Shown here: positions 42,827 to 51,928 of the stretch, piece by piece
Layout: each line of letters opens with the position of its first letter
Numbering within the stretch: the stretch's first letter is position 1
Assembly (NCBI RefSeq): GCF_023073315.1
Contig: NZ_JADPJH010000034.1
Span: 1 to 64,000 of the forward strand
Length of the DNA: 64,000 nt
Reading direction: 5' to 3'
Source of the DNA: Bradyrhizobium sp. 1
Lineage (GTDB): Bacteria; Pseudomonadota; Alphaproteobacteria; Rhizobiales; Xanthobacteraceae
Notes under the pieces: generated by a model
What the model was told of the DNA's origin: nothing
Databases searched by the model: none
Seen by the model: the letters and a program-made list of their open reading frames with translations, nothing else
Program-made: the position numbers and the translations under genes

Positions 42827-44098
42827 CTAACTCACTTCGGTCTTGCGAATGCTGACCTTGCTGCCATCCGCCAGATTGACCGCCGGATTGAGCACGACCT
42901 GATCACCGGGCTGCACGCCGTCGCGCACTTCCACACTGGTGCCGAAATCCCTGGCAATCGAGACCTGCTGAAAATGAACCGTGCCGTTTCGCACGACCAC
43001 GACATGCAGACCATTCTGGTCGAACACGAGTGCGTCGGACGGGATCGTCATCGAAGGCGTCTTGCGCGGGATCGATAATTCGACCGTGCAATAGATGCCC
43101 GGACTGAGCAAACCATCGGGATTGGGCACGTCGATCTCGGTCAACAGCGTCCGGCTCCCCGGCTGCAATGCGGTTGCGATCCGCGTGACCTTGCCGGCAA
43201 ACGTCCGCCCCGGAATCTCGGGGACGCGGATATCAGCATCGACGCCCGGGCCAACTCCGAACGCCTCGTCCTGCGGCACGAAGACCTGGGTTCGGATCAC
43301 GTTGGAATGCATCAGCGTGAACATGAAGGTCGACCCGGCTGACACCAGGCTGCCATTGTCAACGTTGCGCTGCGTGACCACACCGTCGAACGGCGCAACC
43401 ACGCGCTGGTAGGACTTCTCCTGCTGGAGGACACGAATCTGCGCCTCCTGCGCCGTGATGTTCGACTGCGCGACACCCACCGCCCCCTGCTGCGCGCGCA
43501 GGGTGAGGCGGTCATTGTCGCCCTGCTGCGCCGTCAACCAGCCTTGCTTGACGAGATTGCTGTCACGCGAGTTGGTGACGTCGGCCAGCTCCCGGCTCGC
43601 CTGCGCCTGCTGAAGCGCGGCCTGGTTCTGGGCGAGCGTCGCCTGCGCCTGTGCGATCTGCTGATCCAGCTCGGGCGCGGTGATTTCCACGAGGAGATCG
43701 CCCTTCTTGACCCGATCGCCGATATCGACGTAGCGCTTCTCGATGTAACCGCTGGTCCGCGCGAAGATGTTGGCCGCCTCGAACGCAGTCGTCGTCGCCG
43801 GCAAGCTCACCTTCATGATGTCGCCGCTGGGCTTGACTGCCGCCACGCGAACCTCCGGGACGTTGGTCCGAGCCTGCCCGGCCACCGCGGCAACCTCACG
43901 CCCGGCCTCATAGTGACGCCAGCCGCCAATGCCGAGACCGCCCGCAAGCAGCAGCAGCACGCCTCCCCCGAGCAGCGCACCACCATAACGGCGTCCGGAT
44001 CGCGCGCCCTTGCCCGGCAGCTCCACGATCCGCAAACTTTCCGCCCCGGGGCGGTCACCCGCCTCGTCGTCATTGAGCCGTATGCGAACGTCACTCAT
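42827..44098 (-). CDS. ragD: RND efflux adaptor of the rag cluster
   Basis: A 423-residue membrane-fusion protein. A cytoplasmic N-terminus of about 38 residues precedes a single membrane segment (GALLGGGVLLLLAGGLGIGG). The lipoyl halves (FARTSGYIEKRYVDIGDRVKKGDLLVEI) flank a long Gln/Ala-rich coiled coil (about 140-235), then a beta-barrel region (VVAPFDGVVTQRNVDNGSLV). It overlaps the permease gene by 4 bases. The order TCS-rpoH-RND-adaptor matches the B. japonicum rag cluster as I recall it, where ragC and ragD encode an RND permease and its fusion protein. Substrate unknown. Confidence 0.85.
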   Translation of the reverse strand: MSDVRIRLNDDEAGDRPGAESLRIVELPGKGARSGRRYGGALLGGGVLLLLAGGLGIGGWRHYEAGREVAAVAGQARTNVPEVRVAAVKPSGDIMKVSLPATTTAFEAANIFARTSGYIEKRYVDIGDRVKKGDLLVEITAPELDQQIAQAQATLAQNQAALQQAQASRELADVTNSRDSNLVKQGWLTAQQGDNDRLTLRAQQGAVGVAQSNITAQEAQIRVLQQEKSYQRVVAPFDGVVTQRNVDNGSLVSAGSTFMFTLMHSNVIRTQVFVPQDEAFGVGPGVDADIRVPEIPGRTFAGKVTRIATALQPGSRTLLTEIDVPNPDGLLSPGIYCTVELSIPRKTPSMTIPSDALVFDQNGLHVVVVRNGTVHFQQVSIARDFGTSVEVRDGVQPGDQVVLNPAVNLADGSKVSIRKTEVS

Positions 44099-47000
44099 TC
44101 GGGTTGCTCCTCGAATACGCCGTGGCGCGGCTTGCCGTCATTGCCCTTGCGCAGCATGGCAAAGAGATAAGGCACGACCAGCAAGGTGGTCGGGGTTGCG
44201 AACAGCAGCCCGCCGATGACCGCCCGCGCGAGCGCTGCATTCTGCTCCTCGCCCGGCCCGCCGATCGCCATCGGGATCATGCCCACGATCATCGCTGCCG
44301 CGGTCATCAGCACGGGCCGGATCCTGGTCCGGCCCGCGCTCAGCGCAGCCTGGAACGCGGAGTGTCCCTTCAATTGCTCGTCACGCGCGAAGGTCACGAG
44401 CAGGATGGAATTTGCGGAGGCAACGCCGACCGCCATGATGGCTCCCATCAGCGAGGGCACGTTCAGCGTCGTACCCGTGATGAACAGCATCGTCACGATG
44501 CCGCAGAATGTCGCCGGCAGCGCCATGATGACGACGAAGGGATCGCCAAAATTCTGGTAGTTCACGACCATCAGCAGGTAGACCAGGATAGCCGCGAACA
44601 GCAGCCCGATTCCGAGATCGCGGAACGACTGATGCATGCTCTGGATCTGTCCCAGAACCTGAATCGAATTGCCCGGCTGGAGCTGCTTTTGCAGGGTGGA
44701 CGTCACCTTGTCGATGTCGGCCGCAATGCTGCCGAGATCGCGGCCCTGGACGCTCGCATAGACGTCGTACAGCGGCTGGACATTGGCCTGGTTCGCATTG
44801 GTGGGAACGGTGCCTCGCTTGAAGGTCGCGACATTGCTGAGCAGGCCCGGCACCGTCTGTCCGCTTGCGGCAAGCGAGGCCGACACCGGTGTGTTGCCCA
44901 GGGCGTTCAGCGAATTGGCCCGGTATTCGGGCGTCTGCACCGCCAGGTAGTAGGGGATTCCCGACGTCGGATCCGTCCAGAAATTCGGCGAGACCTGCGC
45001 GGACGAGCTGAGGCTGACATTGATGTTGGTCGCCACCGTGCTCGCATTGAGACCGAGCTGCGCTGCGCGGGTGCGGTCGATATCGGCGTAGAACGCGGGA
45101 GCATCGACTTCCTGCTGCAGATGCGCGTCGACCACGCCGGGGATCGCCGCGAGACTCTTCTGCAGCTCCTTGGCGACGGCCAGATTGTTGCTGCCGTAAC
45201 CGACCGTGCGGACATCGATCTGCGCGGGAAGACCGAAGTTCAGGATCTGCGTGACGATATCGGCCGCCTGGAAATAGAAGGTGTCCTCCGGGAATGCCGA
45301 CGGCAGCACCTGCCGCAGCTTCCTGATGTAATCCGCGGTCGGCTCGTGCCCGTCCTTCAGCGATACGAGAATGGTGCCGTCGTTCACCCCGATCGTCGAG
45401 CCGTCTGTGAATGCGAGATTGTAGGCGCGCGCCGGCAGGCCGATATTGTCGACGATCAGCGCCCGATCACGCTCCGGAATGACGTCGCGGATCTTATCCT
45501 CGACCGCCTGGAAAATCGCTTCCGTACGCTCGATCCGCGTGCCCGCGGGCGCGCGAACGTGAAGCTGGATCTGGCCGCCGTCGATGACGGGATAGAAATC
45601 TCTGCCGACATAGGCGAACATGGTGGCTCCGAGCGCCAGCACCAGCACGGCGACGACGGGCACGATTACGCGACGTCGCAGTAATTTCAGCAAGAGATTG
45701 GAATACCCGTCGCGCAGGCGCTCGAACCCGCGCTCGAACGCAGCGGAGGCGCGCCCGAATATGCCCGTCGGGCGCTCGCCCTCGCCATGACGATGCTCGC
45801 TCTTCAAGAGCAAACCGATGGTGATCGGCGTGAGCGTCCGCGACAGCCCGTAAGACGCCAGCATCGCGAACACCACGGCGAGGCCAAGCGGCGTGAACAG
45901 GTACTTGGCCGGTCCCTCCAGGAACACGACCGAGGTGAACACGCAGCTGATTGCGAGCGTCGAGACCAGCGTCGGGATGGCAATTTCAGCGGCGCCATGC
46001 AGGGTGGCCTCCGGCAGCGGCATGCCTTCATCGGTCCAGAGCCGGTGCGTGTTCTCGATCGTCACCGTCGAATCGTCGACGAGGATACCGACCGCGAGGG
46101 CAAGCCCGCCCAGCGTCATCGTGTTGAGGGTCTCGCCAAGGAAATACAGCACGATCAGCGAGGACAGCATCGCCAGCGGGATCGAGATCAGGACGACCAG
46201 CGTCGATCGCCACGATCCCAGGAACACCAGGATCATCAGCGCCGTCAGGCCGGCCGCGATGGCGCCTTCGCGCAGCACGCCATTGACCGAATGGGTGACG
46301 AAGATCGACTGGTCGAACAGCTCGTCGATCTTCAGCCCCGCCGGCGCCGCCGCGCGGATCGACGTCAACGCCGCCTTCACGCCGTTGACGACGGCGAGCG
46401 TGGAGGCGTTGCCGTTCTTGATGATGCTGAGCAGGACGGCGCGATGGCCGTCCTCGCGCACGATGTTCTGCTGCACCTGGGCGCCATCGCGGACCTGGGC
46501 GACGTCCTTCAGGAAGATCGTGGCCCCGTTCGCGAACTTGACCGGGATCATGTTGAGATCCTGGATCGTGGCCGGCGTCGCGTTGGTGCGAACGGTGTAT
46601 TGGGTGTCGCCGATCTTGGTCGTGCCGGTCGGCAGCGTCAAGTTCTGCGTGTTCACCGCATTGACGATGTCGAGCGGCGTCAATCCGCGCGACAGCAGCT
46701 TGTTCGGATCGATATCGACCATGATCTGGCGGTATTTGCCGCCGGCAGGCGTGGGCAAGGTTACACCCGGAACGGGAGCCAGTTGCTGGCGGACCCGGTA
46801 GATGCCGAAATCGTAGAGCTGCTGCTCGTTCAGGCTGTTCGACTCGAGGCTGAGCTGGAGCACCGGGACGCTCGAGGCATTGAACTGCACGATGATCGGC
46901 GGCTGGATGCCCGGCGGCATCAGGGCGCGGATGGCATTGGTCGCGGAGACGATCTGCGAGATCGCGAGGTCGAGATTGACGTCCGGCTGGAAGTAGACCT

Positions 47001-47277
47001 TCTGAATCGACAGTCCGTTGAGGGTCTGCGCTTCGATGTTCTTGATGCCGCTGACATTGGCGCTGATCGAATATTGGCTATAGGTGCTGACCCGCTGCTC
47101 CATCTCGGGCGTCGACAGTCCAGTGTAGCTCCAGATCACCGTGACGACGGGGATCCGGATTTCCGGGAAGATGTCGGTCGGCATCGAGCGGATCGCGATG
47201 CCGCCGAGGAACAGGATCAGCGCGGCCAGCACATAGAATGTGTGCGGAAGCCGTAGTGCGAAGCGAACAATTCCCAT
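44095..47277 (-). CDS. ragC: RND efflux permease of the rag cluster
   Basis: A 1060-residue RND permease with the twelve-segment two-loop layout. TM4 keeps the acidic pair (VGILVDDSTVTIEN). In TM10 the usual lysine of the HAE1 pumps is missing: the motif reads GVASANSILLV where AcrB has an AKN and the pump at 17896-21039 has KKN. This may mark a distinct subfamily with another proton relay. It follows rpoH by 79 bases and is coupled to the adaptor gene. No outer-membrane channel is in the operon. Confidence 0.87.
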   Translation of the reverse strand: MGIVRFALRLPHTFYVLAALILFLGGIAIRSMPTDIFPEIRIPVVTVIWSYTGLSTPEMEQRVSTYSQYSISANVSGIKNIEAQTLNGLSIQKVYFQPDVNLDLAISQIVSATNAIRALMPPGIQPPIIVQFNASSVPVLQLSLESNSLNEQQLYDFGIYRVRQQLAPVPGVTLPTPAGGKYRQIMVDIDPNKLLSRGLTPLDIVNAVNTQNLTLPTGTTKIGDTQYTVRTNATPATIQDLNMIPVKFANGATIFLKDVAQVRDGAQVQQNIVREDGHRAVLLSIIKNGNASTLAVVNGVKAALTSIRAAAPAGLKIDELFDQSIFVTHSVNGVLREGAIAAGLTALMILVFLGSWRSTLVVLISIPLAMLSSLIVLYFLGETLNTMTLGGLALAVGILVDDSTVTIENTHRLWTDEGMPLPEATLHGAAEIAIPTLVSTLAISCVFTSVVFLEGPAKYLFTPLGLAVVFAMLASYGLSRTLTPITIGLLLKSEHRHGEGERPTGIFGRASAAFERGFERLRDGYSNLLLKLLRRRVIVPVVAVLVLALGATMFAYVGRDFYPVIDGGQIQLHVRAPAGTRIERTEAIFQAVEDKIRDVIPERDRALIVDNIGLPARAYNLAFTDGSTIGVNDGTILVSLKDGHEPTADYIRKLRQVLPSAFPEDTFYFQAADIVTQILNFGLPAQIDVRTVGYGSNNLAVAKELQKSLAAIPGVVDAHLQQEVDAPAFYADIDRTRAAQLGLNASTVATNINVSLSSSAQVSPNFWTDPTSGIPYYLAVQTPEYRANSLNALGNTPVSASLAASGQTVPGLLSNVATFKRGTVPTNANQANVQPLYDVYASVQGRDLGSIAADIDKVTSTLQKQLQPGNSIQVLGQIQSMHQSFRDLGIGLLFAAILVYLLMVVNYQNFGDPFVVIMALPATFCGIVTMLFITGTTLNVPSLMGAIMAVGVASANSILLVTFARDEQLKGHSAFQAALSAGRTRIRPVLMTAAAMIVGMIPMAIGGPGEEQNAALARAVIGGLLFATPTTLLVVPYLFAMLRKGNDGKPRHGVFEEQPE

Positions 47278-47356
47278 GGGGGTCTGCCTGCAGCAAGTGA
47301 CGCGGGATCGCCGGAGAGATGAGGACGGTCGGACCTCTGTTCAAATGAAAACGAAT

Positions 47357-48280
47357 TCAGGCACTCCATGCCGTGCCGCGTGCCGCATCCTGCGCAGCGC
47401 ACATCACGGCCCGCTTGACCTTGGCAAAGGCGCGCATCTCGATCTGCCTGACACGCTCGCTGGAGATCGACAATTCGCGGGCCAACTGATCGAGCGTCAC
47501 CGGGCATTCCGCCAGCCGCCGCGCCTCGAAGACACGACGTTCCCGCGCCGCGAGCCCGCCCAGCGCGACACGCAACGCCTTCGTGCGCCGCTCCATCTGG
47601 TCGTGATCGACGAGCACCGTCTCGGCGTCGACGGCGCCATTGACCAGCAGGGCCTCCAGCTCGGTTCCGCCTTCCTCGTCGCCGACGCGCGCGTTCAGCG
47701 ACATGTCGCCATTCAGCCGCACGTCCATCTCGATCACGTCACGCGCGGTGACCTCGAGCTTGCCGGCGATCGCCTCCGCGACGTCGGGCGTGAGCGCGAC
47801 CATCACCCCGCCGGTGGCTCGCCTGATCTCGCTGCGGAGCTTGAAAAACAGCTTCTTCTGCGCCGCTGTCGTCCCGATCCTGACCAGAGACCAGGACCGC
47901 AGGATGTAGTCGCGAATGGAGGCCTTGATCCACCAGACCGCATAGGTCGAGAAGCGCGCGCCGCGGCCGGGCTCGAAGCGTGACGCTGCAATCACGAGGC
48001 CGAGATTCGCTTCGGCGATCAGATCGACCAGCGGCAGGCCATATCCCTTGTAGCCGCGCGCCAGCTTGGCGGCGAGCCGGAGATGGCTGGTGACGAGTGC
48101 GTCGGCCGCGCTCCGGTCCCGCGTCTGCTGCCAGCGATGGGCGAGCTGCTGCTCCTGATCCGGCTCGAGAAATTCGTAGCGCCTGATGGCCGCGGAATAC
48201 GCACTGAGGAACGGCGCCGGCAGCGATGCACCCGGCGCAGCAGGCGGTTCGGTCCTCGCAATGTCGTGGCTAGTCAACAT
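47357..48280 (-). CDS. rpoH3: RNA polymerase sigma-32 (RpoH) paralogue
   Basis: A 307-residue sigma factor. Region 2 is clear (LVTSHLRLAAKLARGYKGYGLPLVDLIAEANLGL, split over 62-95, then FSTYAVWWIKASI), the RpoH box QKKLFFKLR is at 141-149, and region 4 ends LSISSERVRQIEMRAF. The box identifies it as heat-shock type. GGGAG lies 7 bases before the ATG. It sits between a two-component pair and an RND pump, as in the B. japonicum rag-rpoH3 cluster; hence the symbol, which is by context rather than by search. It probably transcribes a subset of stress genes. Confidence 0.88.
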   Translation of the reverse strand: MLTSHDIARTEPPAAPGASLPAPFLSAYSAAIRRYEFLEPDQEQQLAHRWQQTRDRSAADALVTSHLRLAAKLARGYKGYGLPLVDLIAEANLGLVIAASRFEPGRGARFSTYAVWWIKASIRDYILRSWSLVRIGTTAAQKKLFFKLRSEIRRATGGVMVALTPDVAEAIAGKLEVTARDVIEMDVRLNGDMSLNARVGDEEGGTELEALLVNGAVDAETVLVDHDQMERRTKALRVALGGLAARERRVFEARRLAECPVTLDQLARELSISSERVRQIEMRAFAKVKRAVMCAAQDAARGTAWSA

Positions 48281-48341
48281 CTGTCACTCCCACATTCCAG
48301 GCCGGCTGATCGATCTCGAAAGCATGGCGCGTCATTTTGGC

Positions 48342-49766
48342 TCATCCCATCTGGTCGGCGTCTGCGTGCTGCAATGTCTTGAAACGGCGGCTAGCGGCGT
48401 TGCCCGTTCTTCCGGTCCAGGCCAGGATCTCGATCCGCCCACCGGGTGCGGGTCCGATGATCAGCCGAAAGCCGTGCAGCTTGACGATGGCGGCGACCAG
48501 GCTCAGTCCGAGGCCGACACCCGGCGTATGGCGCATCTTGTCGGAGCGATAGAACCGCCGCAGCACCGCCTCGCGTTCCTGCTCGCTGATGCCGGGTCCG
48601 GTGTCGCGCACGCACACGAGTGCCGTGTCGTCCTCCGCTTTCAGCGCGAGCTCGACCCGTCCGCCTGATGGCGTGAACTTGACGGCGTTGTCGACGAGAT
48701 TGGCGATCGCCTCGAACAGCAGGTCGCGGTCGCCCCACACCCGCACATTGCGATCGATGACCACACCGAGCGCGATGCACTTGTCCTCGGCGATCGGCTC
48801 ATAGACGTCGCAGACCTCCCGCAGGATCTCGTCGAGCGCGACGTCGCCGAAGCCTGACATGCGGCGGTTGTTCTCGATCTCGGTCAGCCGCAGCAGGGCG
48901 GTGACGATCGCAAGCGACTGGTCGATGCCGGCGATCGCCTTGTCCGCGATGTCCTGAAGCTCCTCCAGCGTTGCCGCATGCGTTCGCCCGCGCTCCAGCG
49001 CCAGCCGGACGCGCGTCAACGGCGTCCTGAGATCATGAGCGATGTCGTTGCCGACGCCGGCAAGCGCATTGATCATCGTCTCCATCTCGTCGAGCATGCC
49101 GTTGACGATTTTGGCCAGCCGCGCGAAGGAATCGTCCGCCTTGCCCTCCGGGAGCCGCTCGCGCAGCTCGCCGGCGACGATGCGCTGGACCCGCTGATTG
49201 ACTTCCTCCACACGCTTCTGCGCACGCGCGCTCAGGCAGATACCCGCCAGCAGGCAGAGGCTGAAGGCCGGCAGCAGGCCCAGGGCCAGCGCCTCCCCCA
49301 CCACGCTCGATATCTCGTGCGTCTCGTCGACGTTGCGTCCCATCACCAGGACATCGCCGCCGTCGAGACGCCGGCCGACCGCCCTGACGACGGGACTGTG
49401 AATCGTCGGTTTCTCGAACAGATGCAGCCGCACGCCCTGCACCGCGCCGTCGAGCCCGAATGCGCGCGGCAGGTGGTCGATGTTGCCGGCCAACCTGGTG
49501 CCGGCGGCATCGAACAGTCCTGCGTATTGCACGCCCCTGGAATCCTGATCGAGATGATCGGCGATGGCGCTGATGCGACGCGCCGGCGGCAGGTCTGCGA
49601 TGAAATGGATCTGCGTGGCGATCATGCGATCGGACCGCGCGACCAGATAGTCGTCGAGCTTCCAGTAGATGAACGCGAACAACGCGACCACGAACAGCGC
49701 GAAGGCGGCCGCGACGGCCAGGGCCCAGAGGAACGTGCCGGAGCGGATCAGCTGAGCCCGATGCAT
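48342..49766 (-). CDS. ragB: Sensor histidine kinase of the rag cluster
   Basis: A 474-residue classical sensor kinase. Two transmembrane segments (about 12-36 and 157-180) enclose a ~120-residue periplasmic domain; HAMP follows (about 180-235), then the dimerisation domain with H244 in DIAHDLRTPLTRVR and the ATPase domain with NLVDNAVKFTPSGG, DTGPGIS and GVGLGLSLV. It follows the response regulator by 9 bases and must be its partner. In B. japonicum the corresponding gene lies next to rpoH3. Ligand unknown. Confidence 0.9.
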   Translation of the reverse strand: MHRAQLIRSGTFLWALAVAAAFALFVVALFAFIYWKLDDYLVARSDRMIATQIHFIADLPPARRISAIADHLDQDSRGVQYAGLFDAAGTRLAGNIDHLPRAFGLDGAVQGVRLHLFEKPTIHSPVVRAVGRRLDGGDVLVMGRNVDETHEISSVVGEALALGLLPAFSLCLLAGICLSARAQKRVEEVNQRVQRIVAGELRERLPEGKADDSFARLAKIVNGMLDEMETMINALAGVGNDIAHDLRTPLTRVRLALERGRTHAATLEELQDIADKAIAGIDQSLAIVTALLRLTEIENNRRMSGFGDVALDEILREVCDVYEPIAEDKCIALGVVIDRNVRVWGDRDLLFEAIANLVDNAVKFTPSGGRVELALKAEDDTALVCVRDTGPGISEQEREAVLRRFYRSDKMRHTPGVGLGLSLVAAIVKLHGFRLIIGPAPGGRIEILAWTGRTGNAASRRFKTLQHADADQMG

Positions 49767-49775
49767 CGCCCGCCC

Positions 49776-50456
49776 CTATTGCCGCGAGCGCAGGACGAAG
49801 CCGGAGCCGCGGACGTTGCGGATCAGCTGCATCTCTCCGGGGCCGTCGACCTTGTGACGAAGCCGGCCCATATGCACATCGATCAAATTCGTCGTCGCCG
49901 GAACGAATTTGTAGTTCCAGACCTCTTCGAGCAACATCGCGCGTGTCAGCAGCTGATCGTTCCTGCGCATCATGTATTCGAGCAGGCGGAACTCGCGCGG
50001 CAGCAGGTCGAGCTCGCGTTCGCCGCGGCGCGCGGTGCGCTGGATCAGGTCGATCTCGAGCGGCCCGACACGCAAAATGGTCTCGCAGCTGTCGACCGGA
50101 CGGCGCAGCAGCGCCTCGATCCGCGCGACCAGCTCGACGAGCGCGAACGGTTTTGTCAGATAGTCATCGCCGCCGATGCGCAATCCGCGCACCCGGTCGT
50201 CCACCGCGCCAAGCGCGCTCAGGACCAGGACGGGTGTCCTGACCTGATCGTTGCGCAGCGCCTCGATGACGGTGAGCCCGTCCATGCCCGGCAGCATGCG
50301 ATCGACGATCATCGCATCCGGGTTCGACGCGCGCGCCCGGTCGAGACCGTCGACACCGTCGCCTGCCCATTGCACCTCAAAGCCGCGATCGGCGAGCTCG
50401 GCGACGATCGCCTCGGCCGTCTCGGCATCGTCCTCGATCAGGAGAATCCGGTTCAT
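49776..50456 (-). CDS. ragA: OmpR-type response regulator of the rag cluster
   Basis: A 226-residue regulator. Receiver: acidic pair ED D (IEDD at 7-10), phospho-acceptor D52 in MIVDRMLPGMDG, and KPFA. Winged helix: LLPREFRLLEYMMRRNDQLLTR and HMGRLRHKVDG, ending IRNVRGSGFVLR. The start at 50456 has GGAGCGAAGATC in front. It heads the leftward train response regulator - kinase - rpoH - RND permease - adaptor - secreted protein. Confidence 0.92.
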   Translation of the reverse strand: MNRILLIEDDAETAEAIVAELADRGFEVQWAGDGVDGLDRARASNPDAMIVDRMLPGMDGLTVIEALRNDQVRTPVLVLSALGAVDDRVRGLRIGGDDYLTKPFALVELVARIEALLRRPVDSCETILRVGPLEIDLIQRTARRGERELDLLPREFRLLEYMMRRNDQLLTRAMLLEEVWNYKFVPATTNLIDVHMGRLRHKVDGPGEMQLIRNVRGSGFVLRSRQ

Positions 50457-50942
50457 GATCTTCGCTCCACGTTCCGCGCGGCGTTTTGGCGCGCGGTGAG
50501 GAAGCGTGGGTTCAGCGGCGCGCGCTGTCATGTTCGGCGTCCGCGCGCGTCGAACCCGCGGCCCTGACGCCGCCTGATGACGGCCACCCGCTGCGGCACG
50601 AGATAGGCTCGCGGCGCGAGCGCTGCCATTAAATTGCAGTTCATGTTGCGGACGGCGCGCTTCGCGAGCAGCGCCAGTGCAAGGGCGATGCGTGTTACAA
50701 ATGAAATGATCATCTCGCTGGCTCCGAATGGTGCAGCGTCGAACATAAGCCCTCAACGCACGCGCTGTAGTTTCAGGGGCCACGGATGTTATGCATTCGC
50801 ACGATCGTGGTTGCGACGCCGGATCGGCTCACGGGCGGTTGAAATGCGGTGAGCGAATCGTGCATTTGAATTGGACGCGATCGCTCACACCTTGATGGCG
50901 AGCCGGCTTGGTTCGGCCTGATGTCATCAATGGAGAGAGCGA
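50457..50942. other. Interval between ragA and the two-cysteine gene
   Basis: 486 bases. It should carry the promoter of the rag train. A possible small membrane peptide frame (50528-50713, minus) is listed separately. The rest shows no clear signal. Confidence 0.4.
50528..50713 (-). CDS. Possible small membrane peptide upstream of ragA
   Basis: A 61-codon frame starting at 50713 (MIISFVTRIALALALLA) with GGAG 8 bases upstream; the N-terminus is hydrophobic, the C-terminus very basic. It ends 71 bases before ragA on the same strand. No family recognised; it may be a chance frame. Confidence 0.28.
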   Translation of the reverse strand: MIISFVTRIALALALLAKRAVRNMNCNLMAALAPRAYLVPQRVAVIRRRQGRGFDARGRRT

Positions 50943-51191
50943 ATGACCACGTTCAAATTGTTGTCGATGGGATTGATCGCAGCCGCCATGCTGGGCGGCC
51001 CCGTCATGGCGCGCGAGCACCATCGCGTCGTGCGGCAGCCCGCGATGGAGGCCGATACGGTCGCAACGAACACGCCGTTCTATTATCCGGGCGAACGCGC
51101 CTGCATTCCGGCGCCGCGCGTCGGCGCCTTCGCGACCGCGCCGTGGACCGGCAACAACGTGCCGTGCGAGCCGGGCACCGGCAGTTACTGA
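50943..51191 (+). CDS. Small secreted two-cysteine protein, paralogue of 38563-38796
   Basis: An 82-residue protein with a signal peptide (MTTFKLLSMGLIAAAM, cleavage after VMA). The mature part ends with C-IPAPRVGAFATAPW and PCEPGTGSY, as in the gene at 38563. GGAGAGCGA lies before the ATG. A terminator follows. Function unknown. Confidence 0.78.
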   Translation: MTTFKLLSMGLIAAAMLGGPVMAREHHRVVRQPAMEADTVATNTPFYYPGERACIPAPRVGAFATAPWTGNNVPCEPGTGSY

Positions 51192-51249
51192 TCGCGCCAG
51201 CGCGGCCGGCCGTGTGACTTCACCGGCCGTTGCATATCGAATTGACAGG

Positions 51250-51276
51250 GAGCGGGCTGCTTCATTCAGCCCGCTC
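51250..51276 (+). terminator. Likely terminator of the two-cysteine gene
   Basis: A perfect 10-bp stem GAGCGGGCTG / CAGCCCGCTC with a 7-base loop, followed by TCTC. Strong stem but weak T tract. Confidence 0.6.
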
Positions 51277-51442
51277 TCTCGCGTGCGTCGCCGCCACGCG
51301 CGGCGCGATCACCTTCGCGAGCGGCACGCCTGATATCTGACGCCGAATTCAGTTGGATTGCCGCGCACCGCGCCTACCTCTCCTTCATCACAGGCCCGGT
51401 CATCAGGGATGGCCGGGCAGCTCGACACGAGAGGAGTTTTCC

Positions 51443-51823
51443 ATGAAGCGAGCAATCATGATTCTGGCGACAGCAGCACTCGCCTCGACGCTCGCCGTCG
51501 GCGCGGCCAACGCGCACGGCGGCGGTGGTGGTGGCGGCGGTCACGGCGGCGGCTTTGGCGGTGGCGGCTTCGGCGGTGGACATGCGGGCTTTGGCGGCGG
51601 CGCGCATTTCGGCGGCATGGGCCATGAGGGCGGTTTTGGCGGCGGCGCCCGGTTCGGCGGCGAGCACGTCGGCCTCAGTGGTCATGCCGGCGGTTTTCGC
51701 CAGCACGCGTTTCACAGCTATGGCCGCTTCCGGCCCGGCTATGGATTCTACGGCGCCTATCCGGATTGCTATGATTGGTACGAGCTGCATCCCGGCCGGC
51801 AATTGCCGCTGAGCTGCAGCTAG
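51443..51823 (+). CDS. Glycine-rich secreted protein
   Basis: A 126-residue protein with a signal peptide (about 1-24, ending ANA), a long Gly/His/Phe-rich low-complexity region (repeated HGGGFGGGG-type units) and a C-terminal tail with two cysteines (PDCYDWYELHPGRQLPLSCS). The start has GAGGAG 8 bases upstream. Such proteins are common in Bradyrhizobium envelopes, but no function is established. A long frame on the opposite strand is a shadow. Confidence 0.72.
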   Translation: MKRAIMILATAALASTLAVGAANAHGGGGGGGGHGGGFGGGGFGGGHAGFGGGAHFGGMGHEGGFGGGARFGGEHVGLSGHAGGFRQHAFHSYGRFRPGYGFYGAYPDCYDWYELHPGRQLPLSCS

Positions 51824-51840
51824 CTCCGCACGCAAGCACT

Positions 51841-51928
51841 CGTAGGATGGGGAGAGCGAAGCGAAACCCATCATCGCTCACCAACGCGGAAGCACGATGG
51901 GTCTCGCGAGTGCTCTACCCATCCTACG
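51841..51928. repeat. Palindromic repeat element, copy 1
   Basis: Arms CGTAGGATGGGGAGAGCGAA... and ...TGCTCTACCCATCCTACG form an imperfect inverted repeat with GCGAAACCCATC / GATGGGTCTCGC inside. The same element occurs at 54287-54373 and 55466-55555. It is a non-coding, probably mobile-by-helper (REP/MITE-like) repeat. Confidence 0.85.

Noticed and set aside
51374..51874. Alanine/threonine-rich minus-strand frame opposite the glycine-rich protein
   Set aside because: Mirror of a GGC-repeat coding region; the plus-strand gene has a signal peptide and ribosome site.
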